The notes below the pieces were generated by a model, which searched no databases, was not told the DNA's origin, and saw only the letters and a program-made list of their open reading frames with translations. 64,000 nucleotides of DNA from Hexactinellida sp. DTS-2022. Its lineage: Eukaryota > Porifera > Hexactinellida. The DNA lies in the NCBI GenBank assembly GCA_028753945.1, contig JAPNXP010000001.1:9352501-9416500 (forward strand), read 5' to 3'. This document shows positions 32,420 through 43,276 of this stretch, piece after piece. A program made the translations under genes and the position numbers. The number at the start of each line of letters is the position of its first letter. The stretch's first letter is position 1.

Positions 32420-34313
32420 TGGTAGCAGAGAGTGCGCACTCAAATGGCAAGTAATTTAGTTCAATTAGAAAAGTTTGAAAGCGGAGATTTCGAAGAGTTT
32501 GTTGATAATTTTGAAATCTGCTCTTTAGCAAACGAATGGAATGTGGAAAAAAGGTTCTTATAATCGCAACCTGTTTGAGGGGTGAAGCACTCCAAGTTTC
32601 TAAAACATTGACTACTGACGATACGATAAAAAGGATTACGATGCGGTAAAAGGGAAATTACTAAGCGCTTTTAAATCAGAAGACACAATTTACGTCATTG
32701 AGTGATTTTCATGCGCGGACCGCGGACGATGTTTCCAGGCGAAAGCCAGCAGAAATTTATTTTCGAATTGAAGAGGTTATTAAACAAGGCGTTTCCACAG
32801 ATGGCGGAGGAGGCAAAAGAGCAACTATTGTTCGAACAGTACATTCGAGGTCTTCCTAAGAGTATCTACGAGAATATTCGAACTTCTCCGGATATTAAAA
32901 CATCAGAAGCTGAGATGAAGAGAGCACAGATCTTAATTCGTTTGGAGAGTGACTCTACTGAAATCCATAGCGACAATGTTGCAGTCGTAAAGCAAAAACA
33001 GGAGTCGATGGAAGTAGATTGTAATACAAGTGACTCACTTGAAAGTGCACCAATTACTAAGTCAGCGCTGGACGAGGCAGTAAAGTTGCTCCAAGAACAG
33101 TTGTTTCTACAGGATCTTGCAAAGGAGAAGTCTGTTTGTGCGGTACGGGGTGACAACCGAGGTCGGCGTCCTTATGGAGTCGAGAGGAGAAGAACTTTGA
33201 TTTGTTTTGAATGTGGGGTTGAAGGTCATGGGATAAACGAATGTCCAAATAAACGTCAAGGAAAAAGGCAGATTCGATGCTACAATTGTAGAAAATTTGG
33301 ACATGTTGCAAGAAATTGTTTTGAACCTCCTATTGGGAGAAATTTAAACTACAGGGGACCTATCGGGAGAGCCGAGATGGAGTCCCAGAAGTTCTAAATA
33401 TGGCTCGATCAACAATTCCATTTCATTCCGGGAATGTCGCTCTTTGCAGGCATATGGATTCTCTTTATGTCCCGATTGTAGTCGGGAACAAGTGCTGCAT
33501 TGCAATGCTCGATAGTGGATCTACAGTTAGCTTAATCGATCTTTGTTAGAGGGTAGGTCGGGAGTAATACTCAATTCGGTGAAGCAATGCTTAGTAACGG
33601 CTTCAGGAAATCGAATGGACTCTATGGGTGAGGTGGAGCTCGAGGTTAAGATTGGAAGACTCTGTTGCTCTCAAAAATTTGTTGTGGTATCCTCTTTAGT
33701 TGAAAGCTGTATACTGGGAGTTGATTTTTTGGTTCAACATCGTGTAACTCTGGATTTTAGCACTAACAGCGTGACGGGTCCAGAGCTAGGAGTAGTGAAA
33801 GCCAACAAGAAATTGCAATTACCTTCTACTAGATTATGTCACAGTCATATAAATTTGGAGCAATATCCTGATATGTATGCAGTTATTAAACAAGGTCACA
33901 CACAAAGATGCATACCCTCTTCCACTACCTGATCAGGTGCAGGATAAATTGAGTGATATGGACACTTTTCCAAGCTTGACTTGAATTCTGGATATTGGCA
34001 GATTCCAGTTGCTGAATGTGACCGTGAGAAAACAGCTTTCTCCCCTGGACCTGGGCTTGGGTTGTATGAATTTAACGTTATACCGTTCGGGTTGACAGGT
34101 GGACCTAGTGCATTTCAGCGGACTATGGATCAAATTCTAAGGGAGCTGGAATATTGCACGGATAATTTCATCGACGATATTTTGATATTCTCAAAAGACA
34201 TATGTTCTCACCGAGCTGCTTTGCATGAAGAATTTGCAAGACTTCGTTCGTCAAACTTAACCTTACGCGGAAAGAAATGTAAAATCGGAAAGAAGTTTGT
34301 CGACTATCTGGGC

Positions 34314-34735
34314 CATAGGCGTAAAGTTTGCCAATGTGGGGGGGGCCGGCCCCCCCCAATAGTTGAAGATGGGGGGGGCCGCCCCCCCCACTTAGTAAGC
34401 TAGGAAATATAGTCCGAAGTGTTTTTTGAAATAATGATTCAAACAGTCTAATATTGTTAATACAGTAGATGTCGGATATAAGCACCTCGTCGGGAACTGC
34501 TTTGAATGTGCTTATAACCGACATGTTCTTATAACCAACATAAATTATATAGGGGTACCGTTGGTTTAGTAGTACGTATTGACCAATATTCTATTGTTGA
34601 GAAATAAATCAAATATATCTAGTATTGCATTGGAAATACTGAAGTTATAAATTTGTGGGAGAAGGTAGCACGTTTTTTGAGGTAGAGATTGCCCCCCCCA
34701 CTTTGTAAAAATACCCCCAAAACTTTACGCCTATG
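34314..34735. mobile_element. 422 bp hAT-type MITE nested in the Gypsy RT region
   Basis: TIR CATAGGCGTAAAGTTT at both ends (inverted), with the perfect 8 bp target duplication ATCTGGGC at 34306-34313 and 34736-34743. The host coding sequence resumes directly after the second duplication. Ends carry G8/C8 runs around GGCCGGCC. The interior includes a diverged piece of the pogo-like MITE seen at 9901. Confidence 0.9.
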
Positions 34736-34889
34736 ATCTGGGCCATAGGTTTTCAGGAAAAGGAATGTCGCCTGACCCTTCTAAGATTGAAAGTGTGGTA
34801 AATTGGCCTCAACCGACATGCCAAAAGGAAGTAAAACAGTTATTAGGATTGGCTAGTTACTACAGGAGGTATGTTCAAGACTTTGCAGC

Positions 34890-35073
34890 CAGTGTACTAT
34901 TCAGCCATTAGTAAATACACTCCTAATCCTGGTCTGATGCAATCTACATACGCCTAAATCACAAATTAATGTTACGGTATAGGAGAAGATTCCAAATTTT
35001 CGCGCTCCTAAATAAAAATTTTCCAAAAATAATGCTCCAAAAGGAGCGTCTCGCGCTCCTGGATAATTCCTTG
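34890..35073. mobile_element. 184 bp hAT-type MITE, copy 1, nested in Gypsy
   Basis: Begins CAGTGTACTATTCAG and ends CTGGATAATTCCTTG (imperfect inverse). Perfect 8 bp duplication TTTGCAGC at 34882-34889 and 35074-35081. A second copy is at 61976-62160. Internal repeats of GCTCCTAA/GGAGCG-type inverted words (GCGCTCCT). Confidence 0.9.
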
Positions 35074-35746
35074 TTTGCAGCTATTGCTAATCCCTTAAAC
35101 CGTTTATTAAGGAACGATATCATTTTACTTGGGGAAATAAGGAGGAAACTGCATTTTTAAGGTTGAAAGAACTATTGGCATCATACCCAGTTTTGATATG
35201 CCCAGACTTCAAAGCAAAATTTACTCTATGTACAGACGCAAGCGGTATAGGATTGGGGGCCGTGTTAGAACAAAAGGGTCGTGTTGTAGCATATTTTAGT
35301 AGAGCCTTAAGAGATGTCGAAGCTCGGTATAGTACAATAGAACTGGAGTGTTTAGCAATAATTGAGTCCTTAAAGCGTTTTAGACATTATCTTATAGGGC
35401 GGCATTTCGAGATCACAGAAATCCTGGTTGAAATATTCGCTAGACTGTGAATTCCGGAATACCTCCACTCAGATCAAGGTGGAAACTTCGAGTCTACGTT
35501 ACTCAAGGATACATGTAAGTCGCTAGGAATTGTTAAGACCATACAACCGTGTATCACCCTCAAGGGAATGCACTGGTCGAACGCAGCAACAGGACTACGA
35601 TTAAGCCCCCGGGGCATGTTTTGCTTTATGTTCTTAGGAACAGTGCTTCTACATCACAAACGTCCAACTGGATGGAAACCACCCTTAATACCATGGATCA
35701 CCCTAAAGTACTTAAGTAATCCCCACTCAAATTATATCTACTAGTA

Positions 35747-35883
35747 CAGGGGTTCCCAACCTTTTCTCAGGAGCGTACCCCTTATATACAAATGTAGGGG
35801 ATACGCGTACACCTCCCATTAACAGTAATGTAGCCTTTTTAGCTTCCACGTGCACGTATCCTAGGTTGGGAACCACTGCACTG
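35747..35883. mobile_element. 137 bp hAT-type MITE
   Basis: CAGGGGTTCCCAACC at the left and GGTTGGGAACCACTG near the right. Flanks TACTAGTA / TATTAGTA are a 7-of-8 target duplication. The termini closely resemble Charlie-type hAT ends. Confidence 0.78.
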
Positions 35884-36611
35884 TATTAGTAGTTTGGAAT
35901 ACGATTATCATATAATCATTCCTTTCAATAATTTTTGATAGTCGCTTTTGTTCGATGAATGAATTTACGAGGTTCAAGTTCAAAAGAATCAATCAATTAG
36001 AGTATTCCACCACAGGAATATTCTAATTGATTAATGTAACAATAGTAAATTCTACAAAAAGAAGAGAATGGCAATTCAACCCGATGTCTACCCGGGGCAG
36101 GCCGGGGCCGGGGCCGGGGCGAAAAACAACTCAGGACCCGGGGCCGGGGCAGAGTCTACTAGATCCGGGGCATTGGCCCCGGTTGCCCCCCCCCTGGGAC
36201 TGCCACTGATTGGCACCCCCATGATTTTCTGTTGCCATGCCAAGACGAAATGCTTGGTAGTGCCGCTTGTGCTAAGATGTAGAATACCTTATTATAGAAG
36301 ATTAACCCGAAGGAAATTTACCCGATTTGGAGCAAAACATTTTCAAATACATGAAATTAACACGATTGAGGGAAGAACATTTTTTAATACATGAAATTAA
36401 TGCGAATAATTTTTGTTTTAATATTCAAGTTAACGTCATCTAAATTAACGCTGTAATACATTGGTTCTATCCACTACCAAATGTCTCTATTTGGTGTAAG
36501 TGGGTTTGTGCCATGTTGGCAGCCCCATGACCAACCTCGAAGTCTACGCCCCTGTATAGATACGTCTTCTATTGATGGATAAGATGAGTACTTGCATGAG
36601 TTTTTTTTAGG

Positions 36612-36790
36612 GCTGAAACGAATATACCGAATATTCGATTATTCGTTCGAAATGATTGAACGAATATTCGATTATTCGTTCGAAATGATTGAACGAATAT
36701 TCGTTCGTTTCCAAACGAATATTAGTCTCTAGAGTCTAGAGTCTAAACGAATATTCGTTTGGACGAAAATTAGATTGAAACGGATATACG
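36612..36790. repeat. Tandem CGAATATTCG-rich repeat
   Basis: A 33 bp unit containing GAACGAATATTCGATTATTC is repeated twice in full with partial units either side; each unit is itself rich in self-complementary CGAATATTCG and TTCGAA words. Confidence 0.65.
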
Positions 36791-37309
36791 TTGACTACTT
36801 TTGGACAACAACATGACTTTTGTTTAGTTTGGAGAGATTGTAAACAAAAATCCCTACCTAAACTAGCTGATAATTAGTTAACTTGTGTCTTATACACTTT
36901 GTAACTATTATTAATACTTTCTCATAGTTTTTCGATGTTTGACACACACGGGTTATTGTTGTATATAATGGTAGTAAACCCCTACCCCCCTAGCCTACCG
37001 CTTCCCTCCTGCCCCCGTATGGGGGGGGGGGGCAAGGGGGCAGCAGATGGGGGCAATTACCCCCTCCTGACCCCCTTCATCCGCCCCTACCGAAGTTATA
37101 ATTACAGCAAAATCCTTTCTCTCGCCCAAATACGTGTCAGCATTATAATTTATTGCTTCTACTCATCGAGCTGGAGTCTGCTAGAGTCAGCAATGACTTA
37201 TCTAATGAAATTAGTTGACTAAAACACTTATCGGCATTGTAAATTTAGGGGCAATACACACGATACTGGTTTTCCAACATAAACAGAAAAAATGCTGACT
37301 CATCACATA

Positions 37310-37570
37310 TTATATTCTACTGAAACTTGAATATCTCTGAAATGAAGTGAGCTAAAAGGAAACTTCCACCTCACTAAGGGTAGTTTCGTCCGAAACACCT
37401 TTCTGAAATGGTATAACACCTTTAAAGTGACGATGACATTACAAAAATTACAGTTTTGCCGACAGCATGTTCTTTTGGAGCCATTATCAATTGAACAGCC
37501 ACCTAAATCTAAGTATAGTGCCTTCAAAGGATAATGCTGTCGGCACAGATATAATTTTATATTTTATCAC
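37310..37570. repeat. GCAGCTGTGCC hairpin repeat, inverted copy
   Basis: Reverse-orientation match of 29370-29640, including the tail blocks (GAAGTGAGCTAAAA, CCTTTCTGAAATGG) and the hairpin (TTGCCGACAGCAT ... ATGCTGTCGGCA). Confidence 0.65.
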
Positions 37571-37593
37571 TGCAATAACAATAATACTACGTA

Positions 37594-37936
37594 CAGTACA
37601 CCCTCGCTAATCCGAACAGAGGTGTTCCGATTCAAAAAATCTCTGTTCCGATTAGTGAATTCGTTCGGATTAGTGAAGTAATGAATTTCCTATGGGCAAC
37701 TATAAATGAGAATCTCGATAATCCGAACCTAAATTGTACAAACCTTGTTAATCCGCACTAAACATCTAGTGTACTCCTTAAAACACTTGCCTGAGACTTA
37801 TTTTTGATATTTGCATTGCAATATACCTATATTTACGATTTTTTTTCCCACTATTATTAGAAAAATATTTTGGTATCTCCTGTTCGGATTAGCGAGGGTT
37901 CGGACTAGCTAGGTTCGGATTAACGAGGGTGTACTG
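37594..37936. mobile_element. 343 bp pogo-like element
   Basis: CAGTACACCCTCGCTAATCC left and its inverse right (GGATTAACGAGGGTGTACTG), flanked by TA. Subterminal repeats of TTCGGATTAG occur on both sides. A truncated relative is at about 46503-46540 and a relic at 44030-44110. Confidence 0.82.
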
Positions 37937-38147
37937 TATTCAGTATTCCTCCACAGGAGTATTATCCGAGTTTATTGAAAACATATATAGAACTATGTCG
38001 AAGGCAATTTATTTAACTATTTGTATTTTATCAATACAAAATCTAAATAGAATATAAATTATTTCTATGCAAATGAATAATAAATGCAATAATTTGTTTG
38101 ATTAACTAATAAGGAAACAAACAAATACTGCTGCTAGTTTTCCTTAT

Positions 38148-39017
38148 TTATTTGTTATTAGAAATCAGGAATGTGGATAAGCCTAATCCCCCTCGTAAGG
38201 ATTCTGATTGTTCGATACATTCATCCATTTCGTTCTTATCGATAGCCTCCTTGAATGCTGCTAAGAGTTGTGAGAATTTATCTGATTTTTCGAAATCCCT
38301 CCAGCTGCTGTCTCCTAGCCTATACTCCTCTGAAAGCACATTTTCCTTTTGATAATATTCTGGCGTGTACATTCTCTCCGAAGTGGGGACTATTGTCTTT
38401 ACATCTCCTAATCCCTTCTCTTCACATATCTTCCCTAGCAAATCAAGGGAGATAAACCGTTTAAAGTGGTGTTGTACAACCTCACTGTACCCCTTCTCTA
38501 TAGCAAAGTAGTTTGGCCAAACACACTTCGATAACTGTTCTACTGTGGAGGTTGCAATAATAAGCGGAGCGCCCTTTTTCAAAACCCGACTCATTTCTGA
38601 AATTAGGAACTCCAGGTTTTCAGTTCTCAGCTGTCCGTCTGCTGCCACTTCATCCAGGTGGTGCACCACGTGGACAAGCAGAGCTCCATCGAACAGCTGT
38701 GCGTCGAAAGGGAGCTTCTTCCTGAGATCCACATTCTTGAAGGACACATTGGTAACCCCCTTCACCTTATCCTTCGCTACAGCCAGCATTGCGTCGCTGC
38801 CATCAACCGCTGTCAGCTGTCCCACGTGCCGACACAGCTCCTGTGTGAAGTTACCGGTGCCACACCCTGCCTCTAGGATACTGAGAGAGGACACAGGGGT
38901 GTGTCCCCCGTACCTCGCCAGGGCCCCGAGTATGATCTCTATCCCAAATGATATCCTGTACTTGTCGTAGGTGTTGGCTACCTTTGAATAGTCCTCGTAA
39001 ACAGACTGATTCGCCAT
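38148..39017 (-). CDS. Class I SAM-dependent methyltransferase
   Basis: Intronless, 289 aa. The Rossmann-fold methyltransferase motifs are clear: motif I LEAGCGTGNFT (about residues 47-57), the acidic strand end TAVDGSDAML, and FDGALLVHVVHHLDE (motif IV region), as in the Methyltransf_11/UbiE-like group. Substrate cannot be read from the sequence; the C-terminal half (SERMYTPEYYQKENV) is not one I recognise. The start is set by the first ATG after an upstream stop; CAG abuts it directly. It is isolated among repeats. Confidence 0.85.
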   Translation of the reverse strand: MANQSVYEDYSKVANTYDKYRISFGIEIILGALARYGGHTPVSSLSILEAGCGTGNFTQELCRHVGQLTAVDGSDAMLAVAKDKVKGVTNVSFKNVDLRKKLPFDAQLFDGALLVHVVHHLDEVAADGQLRTENLEFLISEMSRVLKKGAPLIIATSTVEQLSKCVWPNYFAIEKGYSEVVQHHFKRFISLDLLGKICEEKGLGDVKTIVPTSERMYTPEYYQKENVLSEEYRLGDSSWRDFEKSDKFSQLLAAFKEAIDKNEMDECIEQSESLRGGLGLSTFLISNNK

Positions 39018-39469
39018 CTGCTGTTCTCTCTACCTAGAAAATAGACACACATTATACACTAAAATTGTCACCCTTAGTATGCTATGTTACAAGGTAATTA
39101 TGAGTTAATTAATGAGTTAAACAGCAGTCAAACAGTAGAAAAATAGACTAATAAACTGTACTAAGTAAATATGGGAGTGACTGTATACTTTTGTAACTAA
39201 GATTCTAGAATGCCTAATCAAATCAACACTAAGTGGGTGGTCTGAGTAAGTAGAACTGACAAGGGACTGCTATTATTATAACAAATATACTTAGTGGTAA
39301 TTACATCACTCCTTCCTCTAAAGTCCTTTTTTTCTAAGATAATCAGGTTGCGTCTGCAGAGTCATCTGACAGATTCTCCACTTTGGCCGTTGTCTTCGCC
39401 TTCAGACCTCCGTGGAATGGGATATGGGTCCGGTTGGGACAATGTGAAGCTAGTACTTTCGGCGTCTGA
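39018..39469. other. AT-rich spacer
   Basis: 450 bp upstream of the methyltransferase. No repeat or coding feature identified. Confidence 0.35.
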
Positions 39470-40110
39470 CTCATCATTACTGAATTCTGGTTCTCTTTGC
39501 GATTCCGATTCTGTATAGTTTCCTTCCGACATTTCCCTCGTATCGATTTCCGAATGTCCCCATAGTGGAGGTGAGCATGATTTGCATCTGTTTAAACTTT
39601 AAATGTACCATTTTCTTCATTCCGTTTCGCAACCTAAGTTTTACGTTAGGACCTCTCTTTAACAACACCTGGAAAGTCCATCAAAGTGAGCACTTAAACT
39701 GCTTTCTTCTTTGATTTCTGAGAAAAACCCAATCTCCTGTTTTGGATTTTGAACTTATTTTGCCCTTGTTGTAGTTCGCCTTCATCCTCGCTCTTGCTTG
39801 CCCTTGTGAGGTTGTCATTCACTTGCTCATTCACCAGGCCTTCCATTTTCTGTAACTCTTCTACCCACTCCAGCATGGAGTTGTAAGAATCTTCAATTGG
39901 AGATATCAATTCTATACCAGAAATAGATTTCGGATCCTCTCCATACAATATGATACGGTGTAAATTTTGTGTTCACATTCTGTACTGAGTTCAGAACGTA
40001 ACAAGCGGGAGCAACGACCAGTCGGTGGAGTCCAATTCATGCTTTGCAATCAAACACCGAATGACCTGCTTAACTGCTCGTATTCCTCTTTTTGCTTGCC
40101 CATTCCTTGT
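39470..40110 (-). pseudogene. Gypsy integrase C-terminal remnant
   Basis: Read on the minus strand, fragments in several frames match the distal part of Gypsy pol: an AKRGIRAVKQVIRCL-like helix near 40070, a VYGEDPKSI segment near 39930, and a VLLKRGPNVKLRLRNG chromodomain-side block near 39650. Frames are broken by stops and shifts. Opposite orientation to the element at 32.4 kb and not obviously the same copy. It ends about 130 bp before the KDZ element. Confidence 0.65.
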
Positions 40111-40241
40111 GGAAAGAAAAAAGGAACCATGAGAAGATCTTCAAAGCAAGTTTCGATAAATAAATTGCTTACTAGGAAGGAACCAGTGTAAAAGTTGACA
40201 GTGCCATGTTAAAGCAAGAATATTACACTCAAAACAGGAGC

Positions 40242-40340
40242 TATTAAAAATGTCAATCCGCATGCGGAATAAGTAAATCCGCATGCGGAATAAGTGAATC
40301 CGCATGCGGTATAAGTAAATCCGCATGCGGAATTATTCAT
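40242..40340. repeat. Left terminal array of CCGCATGCGG
   Basis: Palindromic decamers at 40258, 40279, 40300 and 40321, each followed by an 11 bp AT-rich spacer (AATAAGTAAAT type). The period of 21 bp equals two helical turns, placing all palindromes on one face of the DNA. Confidence 0.92.
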
Positions 40341-40404
40341 ATATGTATGCATCATTGGAAGAGTACAATAATTTATACCTGTTATTGACATTTTTAGAAA
40401 TATT

Positions 40405-43222
40405 ATGGCGGAAAACAGTAACAGAGAGCTACAGTTAATTCCTTCCAAGAAACGGAGATGGAATGAATTGTATTGTGAAGTGACATCAATATGCGAATCA
40501 ACAGACACACTAGAAATTACTCTAATACCAGGTTCTAACTTAGAATACAATGAAGAAGCAGTGTTCGAACATGGATTTCCTTCAGTTCATCAAACGATGG
40601 ACCCTTGCGGAACTATTTTATTTCCAGATTCTAATTTAAATTACAACGAAGAAGCAGTGGTCGAACTTGGAATGTCTTTTGTTCACCAATATTGCCATCA
40701 ATTTTTAAAAAAATCACAGTTATGGTATTTAGAAGAAGCGAATATCTACATAATGCCCGACTATAAAATTAATGAAGGTTAGTGACAAAATAACTTATTT
40801 GCTTCAAACTGTCCTTATTAAATTCATCATATAAATTATGTTTGTTTTTAGGTAGAGTTACTCTGAAGAATTCCATGGTAATCATCAATAGTAACAAATT
40901 AATTTGCTTGGAATGTTCTTCAGTAACATGTACCCACTTTCAAGCCTATGAGTTATGTTTTCGGAATCATTGTAACGTGTTTTGCACTGTGGTATCTTCT
41001 ACAATTACAGAAACAAAGTATTATATACTGAACACAAGTACTATTGTATTGCAGAACAAAGAAAGTTTCCATATAATGAAATTTCTAGCAGAAAAATGGT
41101 TTTGTGACACTTGCACTAAGCTATGCAATCTGAAAAAAACACTAGAAAAGATACTAACATTACATCAAGAGGATTTGGAATGTATTTCAGTACCTAAAAA
41201 CACATTTGAATCCACGATATCTTCAAGCCCAATTCCTTTTTCATTTGATTCAATCCAATCACAAATATATACTGAGCAAGCGGTAAATGGAATGAATTTA
41301 CCTCATAACCTGATTCCAGAAGTTACTATATGTGAGAATGGATATCAGTATTCAATATTAAATCTTAAGTTAGAAAATATTGGAATCGTCCTTTATTTAG
41401 AAAATGATGTGCGCGAGCTGGTTCAATGCAAAGGTACTTATCTCATTATTGTAACAACAACAATTATCTCTGATTTTTTTGTATATTCCTTTGTTTAGTG
41501 TACAGTTCATATTGTATTGGACCGTGTAAATGCAAATGTGGATATCAAGGAAAAGAGTTCTTACTTCTGAACTTAAATAACAAATATTTCATCCATTATG
41601 CTTTGCTGTATGAATATAGTGAATTAATGACTCATTCCAGGAACCCCCTATTTAGTTATCTGAAGTAAGTTCAATTCTATAATCACACGGCCCAGGATAT
41701 TCCATATTTTATACGAATATCTCTATTGTAGGGCAAAGAATGACAAACTAACTAGAACGGGTAATCCACACCAATACAAATATCACATCATGCAGCACGC
41801 CTGGAAATCTTATCTACGATTAGTAGATATTGATTATGCAAACAATTTTTGTTGCATTAAATGCAAGGAATCTCCTTCAATAATCATTCTGGATGGCATA
41901 GCGATGGGGACAACAAAACTCTTGCCTCCAAAAGACGATAATATTGATGAATCTCAACAATATCCGCTTATTCCGATAGCAGAGCGAGTATATGTTGCTG
42001 ATGTGAAAACTCGAAAATTATTACTAAGATTTATTGAGTCAGGGTTAAGTAGTTTAGATTTTGCAAATGCTCTAGAATCCGTGAAACCTGAATTCGCGAA
42101 ATATATTGTATATTGTTCTGAACAACATGGTGTTATAAAAAAAGTTCACCGAAGTTTTCCACTTGTCCAAGAAGTAATCCAAGTGTTCTCTCGATGTGAA
42201 TCAATCTTTGCTATTGTTCGGATTTCTGCAATTTCAGTGGTACAGCGCAAACTACTAGCCGAATTATCGCAACATAAGACTGGGAAGTTATCTGACTTAC
42301 AATCTATGTATCCCAAAACAAAATTTCTTGAACTGCTTATAAATTCGTTACCCCCAGACATTGATATTCCGAATGATAAAATCACATTAAACGAAAATGT
42401 TGCTGAAGTTTTAATGAGTATTCTTAAACAAATACAAGTCTTAATTCGAAAACCAACCCGAAAAGTGTGTGAAGTGAATGTGTGTGATGTTAAAGACCAC
42501 TTCAACTGTTATCCAGCATTAAACAACAATTTCAAGTAAGTTTTATCAATCTATTTTAATTATATTACTTAATTATGTAATATCCTCCGATTTAACAGTG
42601 TATATTGATTGCTTCATTCTAGAATTCCTCAGTATCTCCAAGATCAACACGTTGAAAATCAGAAAAATTGCAAGAAACTTTATCCTAAGCATCAGAGATT
42701 TTCCCCTGGATTGCTTATGATGGCTTGTCAGCATAGAAAATGTTATGGCTTTGAAGTTATGAAATTAAGGGAGTCAACCGTCCTCATTTTCAATATGTTG
42801 TTAAAAAAGTTCAAAACGATGCCGGAAGTAATTATATATGACAACGCTTGCAATTTGCATTCAACATGTATAATGAGGTATGTTCTTCATCCAGTATTTT
42901 CTAATTATTATTATTGTTAGATATTTGAGTGATTTAATTAGCTAGAAATTAACTCTTTCTCTAATTTAGGGACCCATTTCTTTTCCGCAACACAACTTTC
43001 TTAATAGACAGATTTCATTCTAAGAATCACCAATGCAATCCAATATATTCTATGAACACCTGGAACACTGATGATATGAGAGTAATTAATTCACAAACAT
43101 GTGAGCAAATTTTCTCATTACTTAGACGTATTGCGACTCAAGTGGCATATATGAGGATTGAAAATGTGTTTTTAAACTCCCGTTATTTCTTAGCATGTTG
43201 GAACAAAGGTATTAATAATTGA
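40405..43222 (+). CDS. KDZ-family transposase
   Basis: Six exons, 40405-40777, 40852-41433, 41499-41664, 41732-42535, 42623-42877 and 42970-43222, join in frame to about 810 aa. The N-terminus has a CLECSSVTCTHF zinc-binding-like motif and a second cluster CIGPCKCKCGYQG of the CxC type associated with KDZ transposases. The RNase H-like core follows: FSPGLLMMACQHRKCYGFEV, then VIIYDNACNLH (catalytic Asp), FLIDRFHSKNHQCN and INSQTCEQIFSLLRR (Glu), with a final YMRIENVFLNSRYF. Introns are 65-92 bp with GT-AG ends. It would cut and paste this element in the nucleus. ATTTTTAG lies four bases before the ATG. Every exon is open, so it may be active. Confidence 0.87.
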
Positions 43223-43276
43223 GTAAATTATGTCTACATACATGTATGTCTAGCTGTCTACAAAAATGAAGTATTA

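Larger units (their letters stand above)
32420..35620 (+). pseudogene. Degenerate Ty3/Gypsy-type LTR retrotransposon
   Basis: TGGTAGCAGAG at 32420-32430 matches a primer-binding site complementary to the 3' end of initiator tRNA-Met. Gag begins near 32443 and is broken by frameshifts; its clean part (32702-33397) ends in two CCHC zinc knuckles (C-x2-C-x4-H-x4-C). A protease motif (LDSGSTVSLID) lies near 33508, an RT block with FIDD near 34170, an RNase H block (TDAS, IELE) at 35163-35450 and an integrase fragment (SDQGGNFE) near 35475. Stops, frameshifts, an RNase H-integrase deletion and two nested MITEs make it dead. I could not find paired LTRs. Confidence 0.85.
35884..38147. other. Repeat-rich intergenic region
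   Basis: Includes a GC-rich CCGGGG simple repeat (about 36084-36190), a tandem repeat of CGAATATTCG-type units (36612-36790), a G13 tract at 37020-37032, an inverted copy of the hairpin repeat (37310-37570) and a pogo-like element (37594-37936). No gene seen. Confidence 0.5.

Noticed and set aside
36027-36394. Frames over the CCGGGG-rich tract
   Set aside because: Gly/Ala/Pro/Arg-rich translation of a simple repeat.
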